Shown here: positions 43,842 to 53,208 of the stretch, piece after piece
How positions within the stretch are numbered: the stretch's first letter is position 1
Layout of the letters: each line of letters starts with the position of its first letter
NCBI RefSeq assembly: GCF_003318275.1
Contig: NZ_QOCH01000015.1
Location: forward strand, 345,608-409,607
DNA: 64,000 nt
DNA from: Marinobacter sp. F3R11
GTDB taxonomy: Bacteria > Pseudomonadota > Gammaproteobacteria > Pseudomonadales > Oleiphilaceae
Direction: 5' to 3'
Position numbers and translations under genes: made by a program
Notes under the pieces: generated by a model
What the model was told of the DNA's origin: nothing
Seen by the model: only the letters and a program-made list of their open reading frames with translations
The model's database searches: none

Positions 43842-45104
43842 TTATGGACCAGCGCCATCCGTTGAATAGAAACTGATATTGTTTCTGCCCATGCTTTTAG
43901 CAGAATACATTGCGGTGTCTGCATTTCTGATAAGCTCAACGGACGAGTGTCCATCAGAGGGGAACATGGCAATACCGATGGACACACCTATCTGAAGCAT
44001 CTCACCAAGAACCTCAGCGGGCTCACTGAGCGAACTGACAATACGGTTCGCCACCTCGGCAGTTTCATCCTTTCCCTGCGGATTATTAACAAGGAAGATA
44101 AACTCGTCGCCGCCGACACGGGCCACAGTATCTGACTTGCGCACCAAAGCCAGCAGCCGTTTCGCCACATCTTTCAAAAGCTCATCTCCGACATTGTGGC
44201 CAAGCCGGTCATTAATGAGTTTGAACCCATCGAGATCGAGGAACATCAATGCAAACTGGCTGGGTTTACGGTCAGAATTGAGCAGCTTCTGATCAATCCG
44301 ATCCATCAGCAATGTGCGATTGGGCAAGTCCGTCAGGGCATCATGAAACGCCAGGTGCCTGATATGTTCGTCTTTACGCCAGAGGGCTGTAATGTCACTG
44401 AATACCGATACATAGCGCACAGGTTCGCCGCTCTCATCGGGCACCATACTGACAGTCATCCGCTGCAGGTACAGCTCTCCATCTTTTCTGCGGTTCCATA
44501 TCTCGCCTTTCCATCGACCGCAGGTTTCTATCTCATGCCACATAGCTTCATAAAATGCCGGGTCATGGCGGTTAGAGCGCAGAATACGGGGATTTTGCCC
44601 AATGGCCTCTTCAGGCGAATAGCCCGTTATTTCAACGAAACCCGGATTAACTGACAGAATCTTCCCGTCGACATCGCTGATCAGAACACCATCAAGCGTA
44701 TTCTCAAAAACACACGCAGCCAGCTTGAGTTTCGCCTCGGTTTCCTTGAGAAGGGTCACTTCACTGGCCTGTATCGAAAACCCTCTGACCTTACCATCAG
44801 CATCTATATCAGGGATGTAATGCCCGATAATATGCCCCACGCTTCCATCGGCTTTGGTCAGAGTGCGCTCAAACCGTTGCGGTTCACCAGCAAGAACTCC
44901 CTGAATGTGGGGTTCATTCAAAGCAAATAACTGCTCGCTTACAAGGTTCTGGAACCGAATCCCGATAATCTTCTCAGGCGGCATTCCAAACCACTCACTG
45001 AAGGCATTGTTGGCGTAGCGGCAGCGCAAATCCGTGTCCCAATACCCCATCATGTTCGGCGTACTGTCAACGATGGTTTTTATGAACTGGTCGCCCTCAA
45101 CCAT
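43842..45104 (-). CDS. PAS-PAS diguanylate cyclase
   Basis: 420 aa soluble protein. Two PAS domains (about 5-120 and 135-245) precede a GGDEF domain (about 260-420) with intact GGDEF at 331-335 and the inhibitory-site RxxD (RKSD, 322-325), so it should make c-di-GMP with product feedback. No EAL domain and no membrane segment. It starts 21 bases after the second ABC permease gene, placing it as last gene of a polyamine-type transporter operon. Confidence 0.92.
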   Translation of the reverse strand: MVEGDQFIKTIVDSTPNMMGYWDTDLRCRYANNAFSEWFGMPPEKIIGIRFQNLVSEQLFALNEPHIQGVLAGEPQRFERTLTKADGSVGHIIGHYIPDIDADGKVRGFSIQASEVTLLKETEAKLKLAACVFENTLDGVLISDVDGKILSVNPGFVEITGYSPEEAIGQNPRILRSNRHDPAFYEAMWHEIETCGRWKGEIWNRRKDGELYLQRMTVSMVPDESGEPVRYVSVFSDITALWRKDEHIRHLAFHDALTDLPNRTLLMDRIDQKLLNSDRKPSQFALMFLDLDGFKLINDRLGHNVGDELLKDVAKRLLALVRKSDTVARVGGDEFIFLVNNPQGKDETAEVANRIVSSLSEPAEVLGEMLQIGVSIGIAMFPSDGHSSVELIRNADTAMYSAKSMGRNNISFYSTDGAGP

Positions 45105-45125
45105 ACCGGGGCCTGCAAGAACCCA

Positions 45126-45983
45126 TCACTCTTTCTCCGGACGCTGCGTAAATACCGAGATCAGCGCCAGACATGCAGACCCCACCATCAGCAATACTGA
45201 AACCGCATTGAGCACTGGCGTGGAACCTTCCCGCAGCCGGTCAAACATGGCAATGGTTAAAGGGGCGTCCGAGCCCACCAGCATCAAGGTGGTATTGAAG
45301 TTCTCAAACGACATCAGGAATGCCACTACGCCAGCTCCCAACAGTGCAGGCTTCAGGAATGGCAGAGTCACAGTGGCGATAGCAGTGAGCCGGCTGGCAC
45401 CAAGGTTCATTGCAGCCTCCTCCTGGGTAACATCAAATTTCCTCAGGCGTGCGGAAATCACCAGAGTCGCGATGGTCGTAATGAACGCAAACTGACCGAG
45501 CGCAACCAGCACCAGACCCGGTCGCAGAGCTTCGATATCATAGTCAAACGTCACCTCAAACCAGTTAGCTACGGTACTGCTGAACACCAGAATGGAAACA
45601 CCAAGAATCACACCCGGTACCACCAACGGCATCAGCATAAGCACATAAAGAAAGTTTTTCCCCGGAAACTGCTCCCGCTCAAACAAAAAAGCATTGCACG
45701 TCGCCAACGCCAGGCTTGCCAATGTGGTTACAGTCGCTACCTGAACACTCACACCTATACTCTCAAGCAATGCGTCATCGTGGAACAAACCCAACCGTGG
45801 CTCATGCTCACCAAAGTACCAGTCCAGAGTAAAACCATTCCACGGTAATGATGGGAACAGCGAATCGTTAAAGGAGAACGCTGCAACCACCACCAGAGGC
45901 GTAATCAGAAAGATAAAAAACAGTAACACGTAACACAGGTAAGACACCCGATAAAAACGACTGCTGGATATCGAGGGGATCAT
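45126..45983 (-). CDS. ABC transporter permease, PotC/PotI type
   Basis: 285 aa, six membrane helices with the EAA loop EEAAMNLGASRLTAIATVTLPFLKPAL. Inner-membrane partner of the preceding permease. Matches the spermidine/putrescine family (COG1177). Overlaps it by ATGA. Confidence 0.9.
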   Translation of the reverse strand: MIPSISSSRFYRVSYLCYVLLFFIFLITPLVVVAAFSFNDSLFPSLPWNGFTLDWYFGEHEPRLGLFHDDALLESIGVSVQVATVTTLASLALATCNAFLFEREQFPGKNFLYVLMLMPLVVPGVILGVSILVFSSTVANWFEVTFDYDIEALRPGLVLVALGQFAFITTIATLVISARLRKFDVTQEEAAMNLGASRLTAIATVTLPFLKPALLGAGVVAFLMSFENFNTTLMLVGSDAPLTIAMFDRLREGSTPVLNAVSVLLMVGSACLALISVFTQRPEKE

Positions 45984-46864
45984 GACATCACCCGTGTAAA
46001 CGACTGCTTGGTAACTTTCAGGCCTGCCCAGACAATCAGCGACGAAAGCACCAGCAACAGAATGCCAAAAGCTGCGCCCTGCTCCCAGTTAAAGCGGGTA
46101 ATAAACTGGGTGTAGATCTGCTCGGTAAACCACAAACTGTCCTTGCCCCCTAACAGGGTTGGCGTCAGGTAGTTCCCTAACGTAAGCATGAACACCACAA
46201 TGCAGCCGCTCATTATGCCTGGCATGGCGTGGGGGATCACAATGCTCCTCATTACATGCCAGCTGCTTCCGCCAAGGTCGTAACCGGCTTCAATCAGGCT
46301 GTTATCCAGGCTGTCGAGAGTGGTCACCAGTGGCACCACCATGAACAGCATGGAGGTATAGATGAGCCCCACCATAATAGCTGCATCGTTATAGAGCAGC
46401 TCAACCGGCTGGTCGATGAACCCCAGCCACTGCAAGGCTCCGCTGATCAGCCCGGTCTCCCGCAACAGAATCATCCAGCCGTAGGTGCGCACCAGCTCAC
46501 TTACCCAGAAGGGAATCAGGCACAGAATAAACAACGCCATTTTAGGCCTGCCACTTAGCACCTTCGCAATATAAAACGACACGGGGAAGGCAATCATCAG
46601 CGTGAGCAAAGTGGCAACAATGGACATGACAGCAGTGCGAACAAAGGTATTCCAATACAGAGGTTCGGCAAAAAAGGTAATGTAGTTACTGAAGCTGAAT
46701 TCATATTGCCGCGATGCAACGCGCTCTCGCAGGGACACCAGCACCATATCGATATGTGGCAGAATAATCAGTAAGCCAAGCCAGAGCACAACAGGCGCAA
46801 GCAGCAGCCAGAAACCGAGGCGATACTGTGTCCGGCTGAAGCTGCCTCCAGGTCCGGCGCTCAT
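45980..46864 (-). CDS. ABC transporter permease, PotB/PotH type
   Basis: 294 aa, six helices; EAA loop IEAGYDLGGSSWHVMRSIVIPHAMPGI. ATG 46864 overlaps the ATPase stop by ATGA, which decides the start over a longer upstream frame. Belongs to the polyamine-type ABC operon (COG1176). Confidence 0.9.
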   Translation of the reverse strand: MSAGPGGSFSRTQYRLGFWLLLAPVVLWLGLLIILPHIDMVLVSLRERVASRQYEFSFSNYITFFAEPLYWNTFVRTAVMSIVATLLTLMIAFPVSFYIAKVLSGRPKMALFILCLIPFWVSELVRTYGWMILLRETGLISGALQWLGFIDQPVELLYNDAAIMVGLIYTSMLFMVVPLVTTLDSLDNSLIEAGYDLGGSSWHVMRSIVIPHAMPGIMSGCIVVFMLTLGNYLTPTLLGGKDSLWFTEQIYTQFITRFNWEQGAAFGILLLVLSSLIVWAGLKVTKQSFTRVMS

Positions 46865-48018
46865 TGCGCTACCTCTGGTTGTGCCTCTGTCTCCGCCGGC
46901 ACCGGAAAGCAAAGACATTGATTCGCCTGCCAGCTTACATACACTGAACGACCTGGTTCAAGGGCGTGAAAGTCCGCCGTTTGAGGCAGTGCCACCGTGA
47001 GAACAGCACCTTCGGCCGTTTCTACCTGAAGCTGACTGCGCGCACCGTCGAATAGCGTGCGCAATATGGTGACCTGCAGACAGTTATCCTGCTCGGTCTC
47101 CGGTTTCACCATGCTGATCTGCATCACTTCCGGCCGGATGAACACGGTAATGGGCGCACCTGCTGGCATCGGCTGGCTGCTATGGCTCAACAGTCTCACT
47201 CCGTGCTCGGTTACCAGGGTAATGGTTTCACCCGACTGCTCTTGCACCTGCCCTACATACTGGTTGCTATCACCGATAAAACCCGCCACAAAGGCTGTTG
47301 CAGGCTGGTAGTAGAGCTCTTGTGGTGTGCCCACCTGCTCAAACCGGCCCTTATTCATCACCGCCACCTGATCAGACATCACCAGCGCTTCAGACTGATC
47401 GTGAGTGATGTACACAAACGTGGTATTGAACTCCTGCTGCAGACGTTTGAGCTCAATTTTCATTTGCTCACGCAGCTTCAGGTCCAGTGCACCCAAAGGC
47501 TCGTCCAGCAACAACACCGCTGGTTTCAGTACCAGACATCGGGCAATTGCTACACGCTGCTTCTGTCCGCCGGAAAGTTGATCAATGCGCTTGTTGCCAT
47601 AGCCTGGCAGCTGAACCTTATCCAGCACGTCATTAATCAGAGCCTCGTGCTCGCGCTTGGGAATACCCTTACGTTTAAGCCCATAGGCAATGTTCCCGGC
47701 AACAGACATAGTGGGAAACAGCGCCAGATGCTGGAATACCATGTTAACCGGGCGTTTGTTCGGTGGCGTATGAAGTACTGAACGGCCTTTGATCAGAATG
47801 TCGCCGGAATCCGGTTCCTGAAAACCTGCCAGCATCCGTAACAATGTGGTTTTACCGCAGCCAGAGGGGCCGAGGATGGAAAAGAAAGCACCGCGGGCAA
47901 TACTGAACGATACCTTATCAACAGCGGCAAAATCACCGAAATGCTTGCTCAGCAGGGAGCAGGCAAGATCTTCCTGCTCCTCTGCACTGGCATCCGAAAC
48001 GAATGCTTGTTCCGACAT
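46861..48018 (-). CDS. ABC transporter ATP-binding protein, PotA type
   Basis: 385 aa. Walker A GPSGCGKTT, signature LSGGQKQRVAIARCL, Walker B LLLDEPLGALD, H-loop THDQ, and a C-terminal TOBE domain, the PotA/PotG layout. ATG 48018 is used; a TTG nine bases upstream is the alternative. Energises the two downstream permeases. Confidence 0.92.
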   Translation of the reverse strand: MSEQAFVSDASAEEQEDLACSLLSKHFGDFAAVDKVSFSIARGAFFSILGPSGCGKTTLLRMLAGFQEPDSGDILIKGRSVLHTPPNKRPVNMVFQHLALFPTMSVAGNIAYGLKRKGIPKREHEALINDVLDKVQLPGYGNKRIDQLSGGQKQRVAIARCLVLKPAVLLLDEPLGALDLKLREQMKIELKRLQQEFNTTFVYITHDQSEALVMSDQVAVMNKGRFEQVGTPQELYYQPATAFVAGFIGDSNQYVGQVQEQSGETITLVTEHGVRLLSHSSQPMPAGAPITVFIRPEVMQISMVKPETEQDNCLQVTILRTLFDGARSQLQVETAEGAVLTVALPQTADFHALEPGRSVYVSWQANQCLCFPVPAETEAQPEVAQ

Positions 48019-48039
48019 AGACTGCAACCCTGGTCATGA

Positions 48040-49113
48040 TTATTTAGCGGCTTTTACCCGATCAAGTACCTTGCCTTCCATTTCTTCAAGGCCGGCCGGA
48101 ACAGGCGGGTACCAGTTGATATTGTCGAGATCAGCCTGCGGAAAACTCTCCTTGAACTGAGCCTTCAGGGTGTCATTAACGAAATCGTCGCTACCCTGAG
48201 AGGCAGTAAAGTTACCTGCGGATTCCGTAATACGGGCAGCAATTTCCGGCTGCATAACAAAGTTTATCCACTTGTAAGCCGCATCTTCAGCTTTGGTTTT
48301 GCGGGGCAGGACAAATGTATCAATCCAGCCCAGCGCACCAGACGCTGGTGCGACAAAAGTGATCTCCGGGTTTTCGGAGTTAAGCTTCCAGCCACCGGCA
48401 TCCCAGGCCATTGCCGCAGTCACCTCACCTGAACGCATCAGGTTCAGCAGCGCATCACCGCCAGACCAGTAGGCTTTAACATTGCTTTTACAGTCCACTA
48501 ATTTCTCTTCAACTTTATCAAGAATACGCTGGTATTTCTCTGTGTCACCATAGGCTGCAAAGGGGTCTTCCCCGAGAGCGAAAGCAAAACCAATCAGCGT
48601 TGGCCGCTTGAGGCGATACGATACAGAACCGCTCAGCGAATCATCACACAGGTCGGTGTAATCCTTCACCGTGGCTGCTGCCTTACGGTTAACAATCAAC
48701 CCACTGGTTCCCCACACGTGTGGAACGCCATAAACCTCGCCTTCAAACTGAGTATTTTTCTCGGTTGCTGCCAGCATGGACGGGATAATCTGTGCCGTCT
48801 TGATCTTGCTCATATCCATCGGCTTATAAATATTGAAATCGGCCTGAGCACTTACAATCCGATCCTGGCTTGGCTGGGCCAGATCGAAACCTGCGCCACG
48901 GGTAGCTCGCAGCTTTGAAATCATGTCTTCGTTGTTGGAGAGGGTTACCTTGACCTCGATACCGGTCTCCTTCTCAAACTGCTCAACCACATCCTGCGGC
49001 GCGTATCCACCCCAGGTAAGCAGCCGGAGTGTTTCGGCCTGGGCAGAAACAGAAAACGCTGCGGTTGCAGCAGTGATAATCGTCAGGTATCTGAATTTAC
49101 GGAGCGGTCTCAT
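48040..49113 (-). CDS. Polyamine-type ABC substrate-binding protein
   Basis: 357 aa. Signal peptide ending SVSAQA, then the PotD/PotF-type opening LRLLTWGGYAPQDVVEQFEKETGIEVKVTLSNNEDMISKL. Four domain segments typical of the family follow (VPHVWGTSGLIVNR, SGEVTAAMAWDAGGW, APASGALGWIDTFVLPRKTK). Periplasmic. Substrate probably a polyamine or related cation; the key ligand residues cannot be checked here. First gene of a five-gene operon. Confidence 0.88.
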   Translation of the reverse strand: MRPLRKFRYLTIITAATAAFSVSAQAETLRLLTWGGYAPQDVVEQFEKETGIEVKVTLSNNEDMISKLRATRGAGFDLAQPSQDRIVSAQADFNIYKPMDMSKIKTAQIIPSMLAATEKNTQFEGEVYGVPHVWGTSGLIVNRKAAATVKDYTDLCDDSLSGSVSYRLKRPTLIGFAFALGEDPFAAYGDTEKYQRILDKVEEKLVDCKSNVKAYWSGGDALLNLMRSGEVTAAMAWDAGGWKLNSENPEITFVAPASGALGWIDTFVLPRKTKAEDAAYKWINFVMQPEIAARITESAGNFTASQGSDDFVNDTLKAQFKESFPQADLDNINWYPPVPAGLEEMEGKVLDRVKAAK

Positions 49114-49180
49114 GGTCTGGTCTGTCCTTGTATGCGACGAGAAGCAATCTCGGGGAATTCATGACCTTAAATGTAGTGTG

Positions 49181-50344
49181 TTACAGATTTTTGACAAGTC
49201 GCTGCCCCCTATTGGTCACTGAACCGAAGCGCCGCAACTGCATTTCCTGCAGGCGGCTCAGGGTTCGGCGGAATGGAAACGCCAAGGCTCCCTCCCTGTA
49301 TAGCTCGTTCAGGGGCACAGCCGCATCAAGATAGAGAGGAATGCAACGGTCATAACACTCATCTACCAACGCAATAAACCGGCGCACACCGTCATCCAGA
49401 TGGGTTAACGCAGGCAACTGGCGATCTCCGGCGGCCACCTGAGTTACGCCATCCTCAGTACCCCGGGCGATCGCGGTTTGCTGTCCGCCACCTGTGAACC
49501 GGGGTACTTCACTCAAAAAAACATGTGAAAAGCGATCGCACAGTTCAATAAAATCCTGCGCGGCCAGTTTCTGTTCACACAGGTCGTCATAACGGCACCA
49601 CAATACATGCCGGCTGCGTCCTATGACCCTGATCTCACGATGCCCGAGCACAAAGGGCTCGCTGTGGAGCCGTTCACCATCACTGAGCAGTTTGTCCAGT
49701 TCAGCTTTCAGGGCCTGCGGATCCTTGACCCAATAACGTTGCCGACGCTCACCGGGGTGTAACCGGTGGTCCTGGCCACCATCAACACTTAGAACCTGCA
49801 TATTCTGATTGAGTGCGGCAATCGCCGGCAGCAGGCGCTCACGATTGAAGCCATCTTTATAGAGGTCATCAGGTGACTGGTTGGACGTAGCCACCAGCAC
49901 CAGGCCCTGGGCAAAGAGTTGCTGAAACAAACCTCCCAGCAGCACTGCATCGCCGATATCACTGACAAACAGTTCATCCAGGCACAATACCCGGGCCTCG
50001 GCCGCCAGTTCCTGTGCCAGCAAGTGAAGCGGCTCCTCCTGCCCGGTCAACTGGAACAGACGCCGATGCACCCAGCGCATAAAATGATGAAAGTGCTGTC
50101 GTCGTGCAGGTACGGTCAGGGCCTGGTGAAAGCGATCCATAAGCCAGGTTTTGCCCCGCCCCACAGGCCCCCAGAGATACACTCCATGAATATCCGGCTC
50201 AGCTGCCTGCAATTGTTCATAACAGCGTTCCAGGCAAAGAGCCGACTGATGTTGAGCAGGGTCATCTGTAAAGCCTGAAGACAATGCCTGTTGATAAGCT
50301 GCGTAAGGAGAGAGCCCCTTAGCCACTGAGCTACAAAACTTCAT
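49181..50344 (-). CDS. zapE: AFG1-like ATPase ZapE
   Basis: 387 aa. ATG 50344 (MKFCSS) is chosen, although the ribosome site is weak. AAA+ ATPase of the AFG1/ZapE family: Walker A GPVGRGKTWLMDRF, the FHHFMRWVHRRLFQL helix, Walker B VLCLDELFVSDIGDAVLL, and the terminal SRLQEMQLRRFG-like end. ZapE acts at the division ring and has been linked to ubiquinone synthesis and stress. Located upstream of the polyamine-type operon but separated by 67 bases. Confidence 0.9.
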   Translation of the reverse strand: MKFCSSVAKGLSPYAAYQQALSSGFTDDPAQHQSALCLERCYEQLQAAEPDIHGVYLWGPVGRGKTWLMDRFHQALTVPARRQHFHHFMRWVHRRLFQLTGQEEPLHLLAQELAAEARVLCLDELFVSDIGDAVLLGGLFQQLFAQGLVLVATSNQSPDDLYKDGFNRERLLPAIAALNQNMQVLSVDGGQDHRLHPGERRQRYWVKDPQALKAELDKLLSDGERLHSEPFVLGHREIRVIGRSRHVLWCRYDDLCEQKLAAQDFIELCDRFSHVFLSEVPRFTGGGQQTAIARGTEDGVTQVAAGDRQLPALTHLDDGVRRFIALVDECYDRCIPLYLDAAVPLNELYREGALAFPFRRTLSRLQEMQLRRFGSVTNRGQRLVKNL

Positions 50345-50633
50345 AGAAGCGTTCAGAACCCCCGTTTCACTGAACTCAATTTCCTGCAGAGTCTGATCAC
50401 CTCTGGAACAGCATTCGTATTCTAAACTTTTTTCCCCGCCGGCACCCATTGCCCGACCATCAACTGCACCAATGGTGCAAGATCATCAAAGAAATACAAA
50501 AAGTGTCGCCGCTGCGGGGTAACCAAGAGAGGAAATTTGAGATACGCTTCACAGTACTCCCGTCAAAAAAGTAGCCCTGATTGATAATTTCCTCGTCTGG
50601 CCCGGGAGCAACCCATGATACCGGAGGTGCAGA

Positions 50634-53069
50634 ATGACAGGGACCAGTCCTGAGCAGAAGCTTCAAAAACTCAGACGCCGGTACATTAACGGCCTGCCCG
50701 ATCGAATGGGAGAGCTCAGAGATTCATGGAGCCGGCTCGTGCACGTTAGCTGGAATCCGAAAACGCTGGAATCCATGTATCAAAGCGCCCATAAACTGAC
50801 TGGCAGCGGTTCTACTTTCCAGTTTCCAGCCATAACCGATACAGCACGAACACTGGAAGAACTGTTACAGGCGCTACTGGAAAAACCCGGTGCCACTGCC
50901 GCCGAACGCCAGGAAGTCGACGCTGCCCTGAACGCTCTGGAAAGCGCCATTGACGTGGCTTGCCAGGCTACCCCGGACCAGGACGAAATGCCCGCCGCTG
51001 TGCCAACAACCGTCCTGGAGAAACGAAAAAGCTATCGCATTGCTGTGATTGAAGATGACCCGGACCAGGCTGCTCATCTGAAAAACTGGCTGGAACAACA
51101 GGGTTATTCTGCCGAAACATTTGAAAACCCGGACACCTTCACCGAGCGCTGCGACGATCAGTCATATCAACTGATCCTGCTGGACATCAGCTTTCCCCAG
51201 GGCCCGCTGGAAGGCATCGGCTGGCTGGAGCGCATGAAATCCCGGGCTGGCGCCAACACCCCGGTGATAATGATGTCTGCCAGGAGCGATATGGTCGCCC
51301 GGTTACGTGCACTCAGAGCAGGCTCTGATATCTACCTGACCAAACCTATTGATATGGGTGTACTTGAAAAGCGCATTCAGCAGTTGCTGGAAAACTCCAC
51401 CTCAACACCGCCAAGAGTGCTATGGGTAGATGACGATACCGACCTTCTCGCCTACTACCAGTCGATGCTGACCGGCGAAGGCTATGAAGTAGAAGGGCTG
51501 AGCCAGCCCGTACGCATTCTGGAGCGCATCGAAGCATTCCAGCCGGATGCTATAGTGCTGGATCACGATATGCCCGGCTGCCAGGGAATGGAGCTGGCAA
51601 AAGTGCTTCGGCAGGATGCCCGGTACATGACCATACCTATTCTTTTTGTATCAGCCGTGCCCGCATGCAGAGAGCTGTTCGAGCAACAAAGTATCGCTGG
51701 AAACGATTACTTTCAGAAGCCCCTGAACAAAGAGCTGTTCCTGAGTTCACTGCATCGCCACCTGATGAACGCCAGGCTTATTGCTGCACGTATCAGTCTG
51801 GTCAGCCAGCGTAAAGAATCCCGCGGTCTTCAGAACTATGATTACTTTCTGACCGAACTCGTGGACCTGCTGGCCAGACTGGCAAACGAGCAGGAAGACC
51901 ATGTGCACTACCTGATTCAGGCAGGCATAGACAGGCGTGAGTATCTGCGGGCGCAATATGGAGCCCGAGCGATGGCCAACCTGAACACACGTATGGGAAA
52001 ACGTTTTGCGGAGCAACTCGCCGTTGAGGACTCAGGTTGTGCCCTTGGCGGCGGCAGATTTCTGTTCCGGATTACAGCTCCTGCTGCCGATGAAGGCAAA
52101 GCCGTCCTTGAGCGCTTCCACCACAGACTTAACAACCCCGAATGGACGTTCGAAGATTCCACTACCCCCATCACTCTGAGCCTGGGTGCCTTGACCCTGA
52201 GCCCGGCCATGGATGAAGACAAGGCGCTGCTTGAGGTGGAAAAGGCCTGCAGCGAGGCCATGCAGTCCGGTAGTAACAAACTGGTATGGCAACAGGCGAC
52301 CGAACAGCCGTCCGAATCGAAACGGGACGATCGTATTCAGGAACTGGTAGCAGCACAGTCTTTCAAGCTTCACTACCAACCCATAGTAAACATGGAAACC
52401 GACCACACCATTTTTGAAGCTCAAGTGCGGCTGGTGGATGAAGATAAAGCCGTGTATCTACCATGGCAGTTCCTGCCGGGGCTGTCTCAAAACGGGCGGG
52501 GCCCGTTTTATGAGCTGGACCACTGGGTCATTCAACATGCTGTTGAAGACCTTGCACATCTGGAAGGCAAAGCGTCCGCCAGCCATGCCATAAGCGTTAA
52601 ACTGTCTTCACCCATGGTAGATGTGGAGCGCCTGCTCACAACGCTCAGCACGGCGATTCGCAACGCCCGAATCAAGGGCGAGCGCCGTATTTACCTGGCC
52701 CTGTCATGTCCGACTGTCTTAAAAGATGTGCCCAGAGCCAGAAAAATCGCAAATCTGATTCAGGAAATGGGCTGTGGTCTGATCATAGAGCACATTGACT
52801 CCGCAACGGCCTCTGTGGAGCTCCTGAAAGAACTAAGCCCCGTGGACTTCGTCAAGCTGGAGCCAACACTCGGTGCCAGCGCCCGGCATACTGCGGAGCT
52901 GGAAGACCTCCTGCACCAGCTCAAGACTGCCCTCAACTCCAGCCAGAAAATTGTTGTCACCGGTGTAGAAGATGCCAAAGCATTGTCCTGGTTCTGGGAG
53001 CATGGTATTCGCAACTTCCAGGGGTACTTCATTCAGGAACCGAAGGGAGCCATGAGTTACGAGCTATGA
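50634..53069 (+). CDS. HPt-REC-REC-degenerate GGDEF-degenerate EAL signalling protein
   Basis: 811 aa soluble protein. HPt domain (about 10-105) with phosphorylatable His53 in SAHKLTGSGSTF. Two receivers follow: REC1 (about 135-255; Asp184, VIEDDPD) and REC2 (about 260-380; Asp310, WVDDDTD). Then a GGDEF-like domain (about 400-560) whose signature is GGGRF, and an EAL-like domain (about 570-811) with EAQVR for EALVR, no DDFGTG and KLEPT for KIDxxF. Both c-di-GMP enzyme domains therefore look inactive and may serve as binding modules. GGAGG site before ATG 50634. It likely sits at a phosphorelay hub; the sensor kinase is not in the window. Confidence 0.85.
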   Translation: MTGTSPEQKLQKLRRRYINGLPDRMGELRDSWSRLVHVSWNPKTLESMYQSAHKLTGSGSTFQFPAITDTARTLEELLQALLEKPGATAAERQEVDAALNALESAIDVACQATPDQDEMPAAVPTTVLEKRKSYRIAVIEDDPDQAAHLKNWLEQQGYSAETFENPDTFTERCDDQSYQLILLDISFPQGPLEGIGWLERMKSRAGANTPVIMMSARSDMVARLRALRAGSDIYLTKPIDMGVLEKRIQQLLENSTSTPPRVLWVDDDTDLLAYYQSMLTGEGYEVEGLSQPVRILERIEAFQPDAIVLDHDMPGCQGMELAKVLRQDARYMTIPILFVSAVPACRELFEQQSIAGNDYFQKPLNKELFLSSLHRHLMNARLIAARISLVSQRKESRGLQNYDYFLTELVDLLARLANEQEDHVHYLIQAGIDRREYLRAQYGARAMANLNTRMGKRFAEQLAVEDSGCALGGGRFLFRITAPAADEGKAVLERFHHRLNNPEWTFEDSTTPITLSLGALTLSPAMDEDKALLEVEKACSEAMQSGSNKLVWQQATEQPSESKRDDRIQELVAAQSFKLHYQPIVNMETDHTIFEAQVRLVDEDKAVYLPWQFLPGLSQNGRGPFYELDHWVIQHAVEDLAHLEGKASASHAISVKLSSPMVDVERLLTTLSTAIRNARIKGERRIYLALSCPTVLKDVPRARKIANLIQEMGCGLIIEHIDSATASVELLKELSPVDFVKLEPTLGASARHTAELEDLLHQLKTALNSSQKIVVTGVEDAKALSWFWEHGIRNFQGYFIQEPKGAMSYEL

Positions 53070-53208
53070 GTTCAGTATAAAACATGCCCCAGGTACGCTG
53101 GTCTTCTACATACGAATACAGCAAACTGCTGCTCTCATCATTGCGAAATACTACAATTGGGTTATGACAACTCCAACCGAGCAGGTAAGGAACCAAGAAG
53201 CCTGAAAG

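Noticed and set aside
50465..50479. TGCACC/GGTGCA inverted repeat resembling an NtrC site upstream of the HPt-REC gene
   Set aside because: The half-sites match, but the spacer is 3 bases instead of the required 5, and no sigma-54 promoter is nearby. It may simply be a small palindrome.
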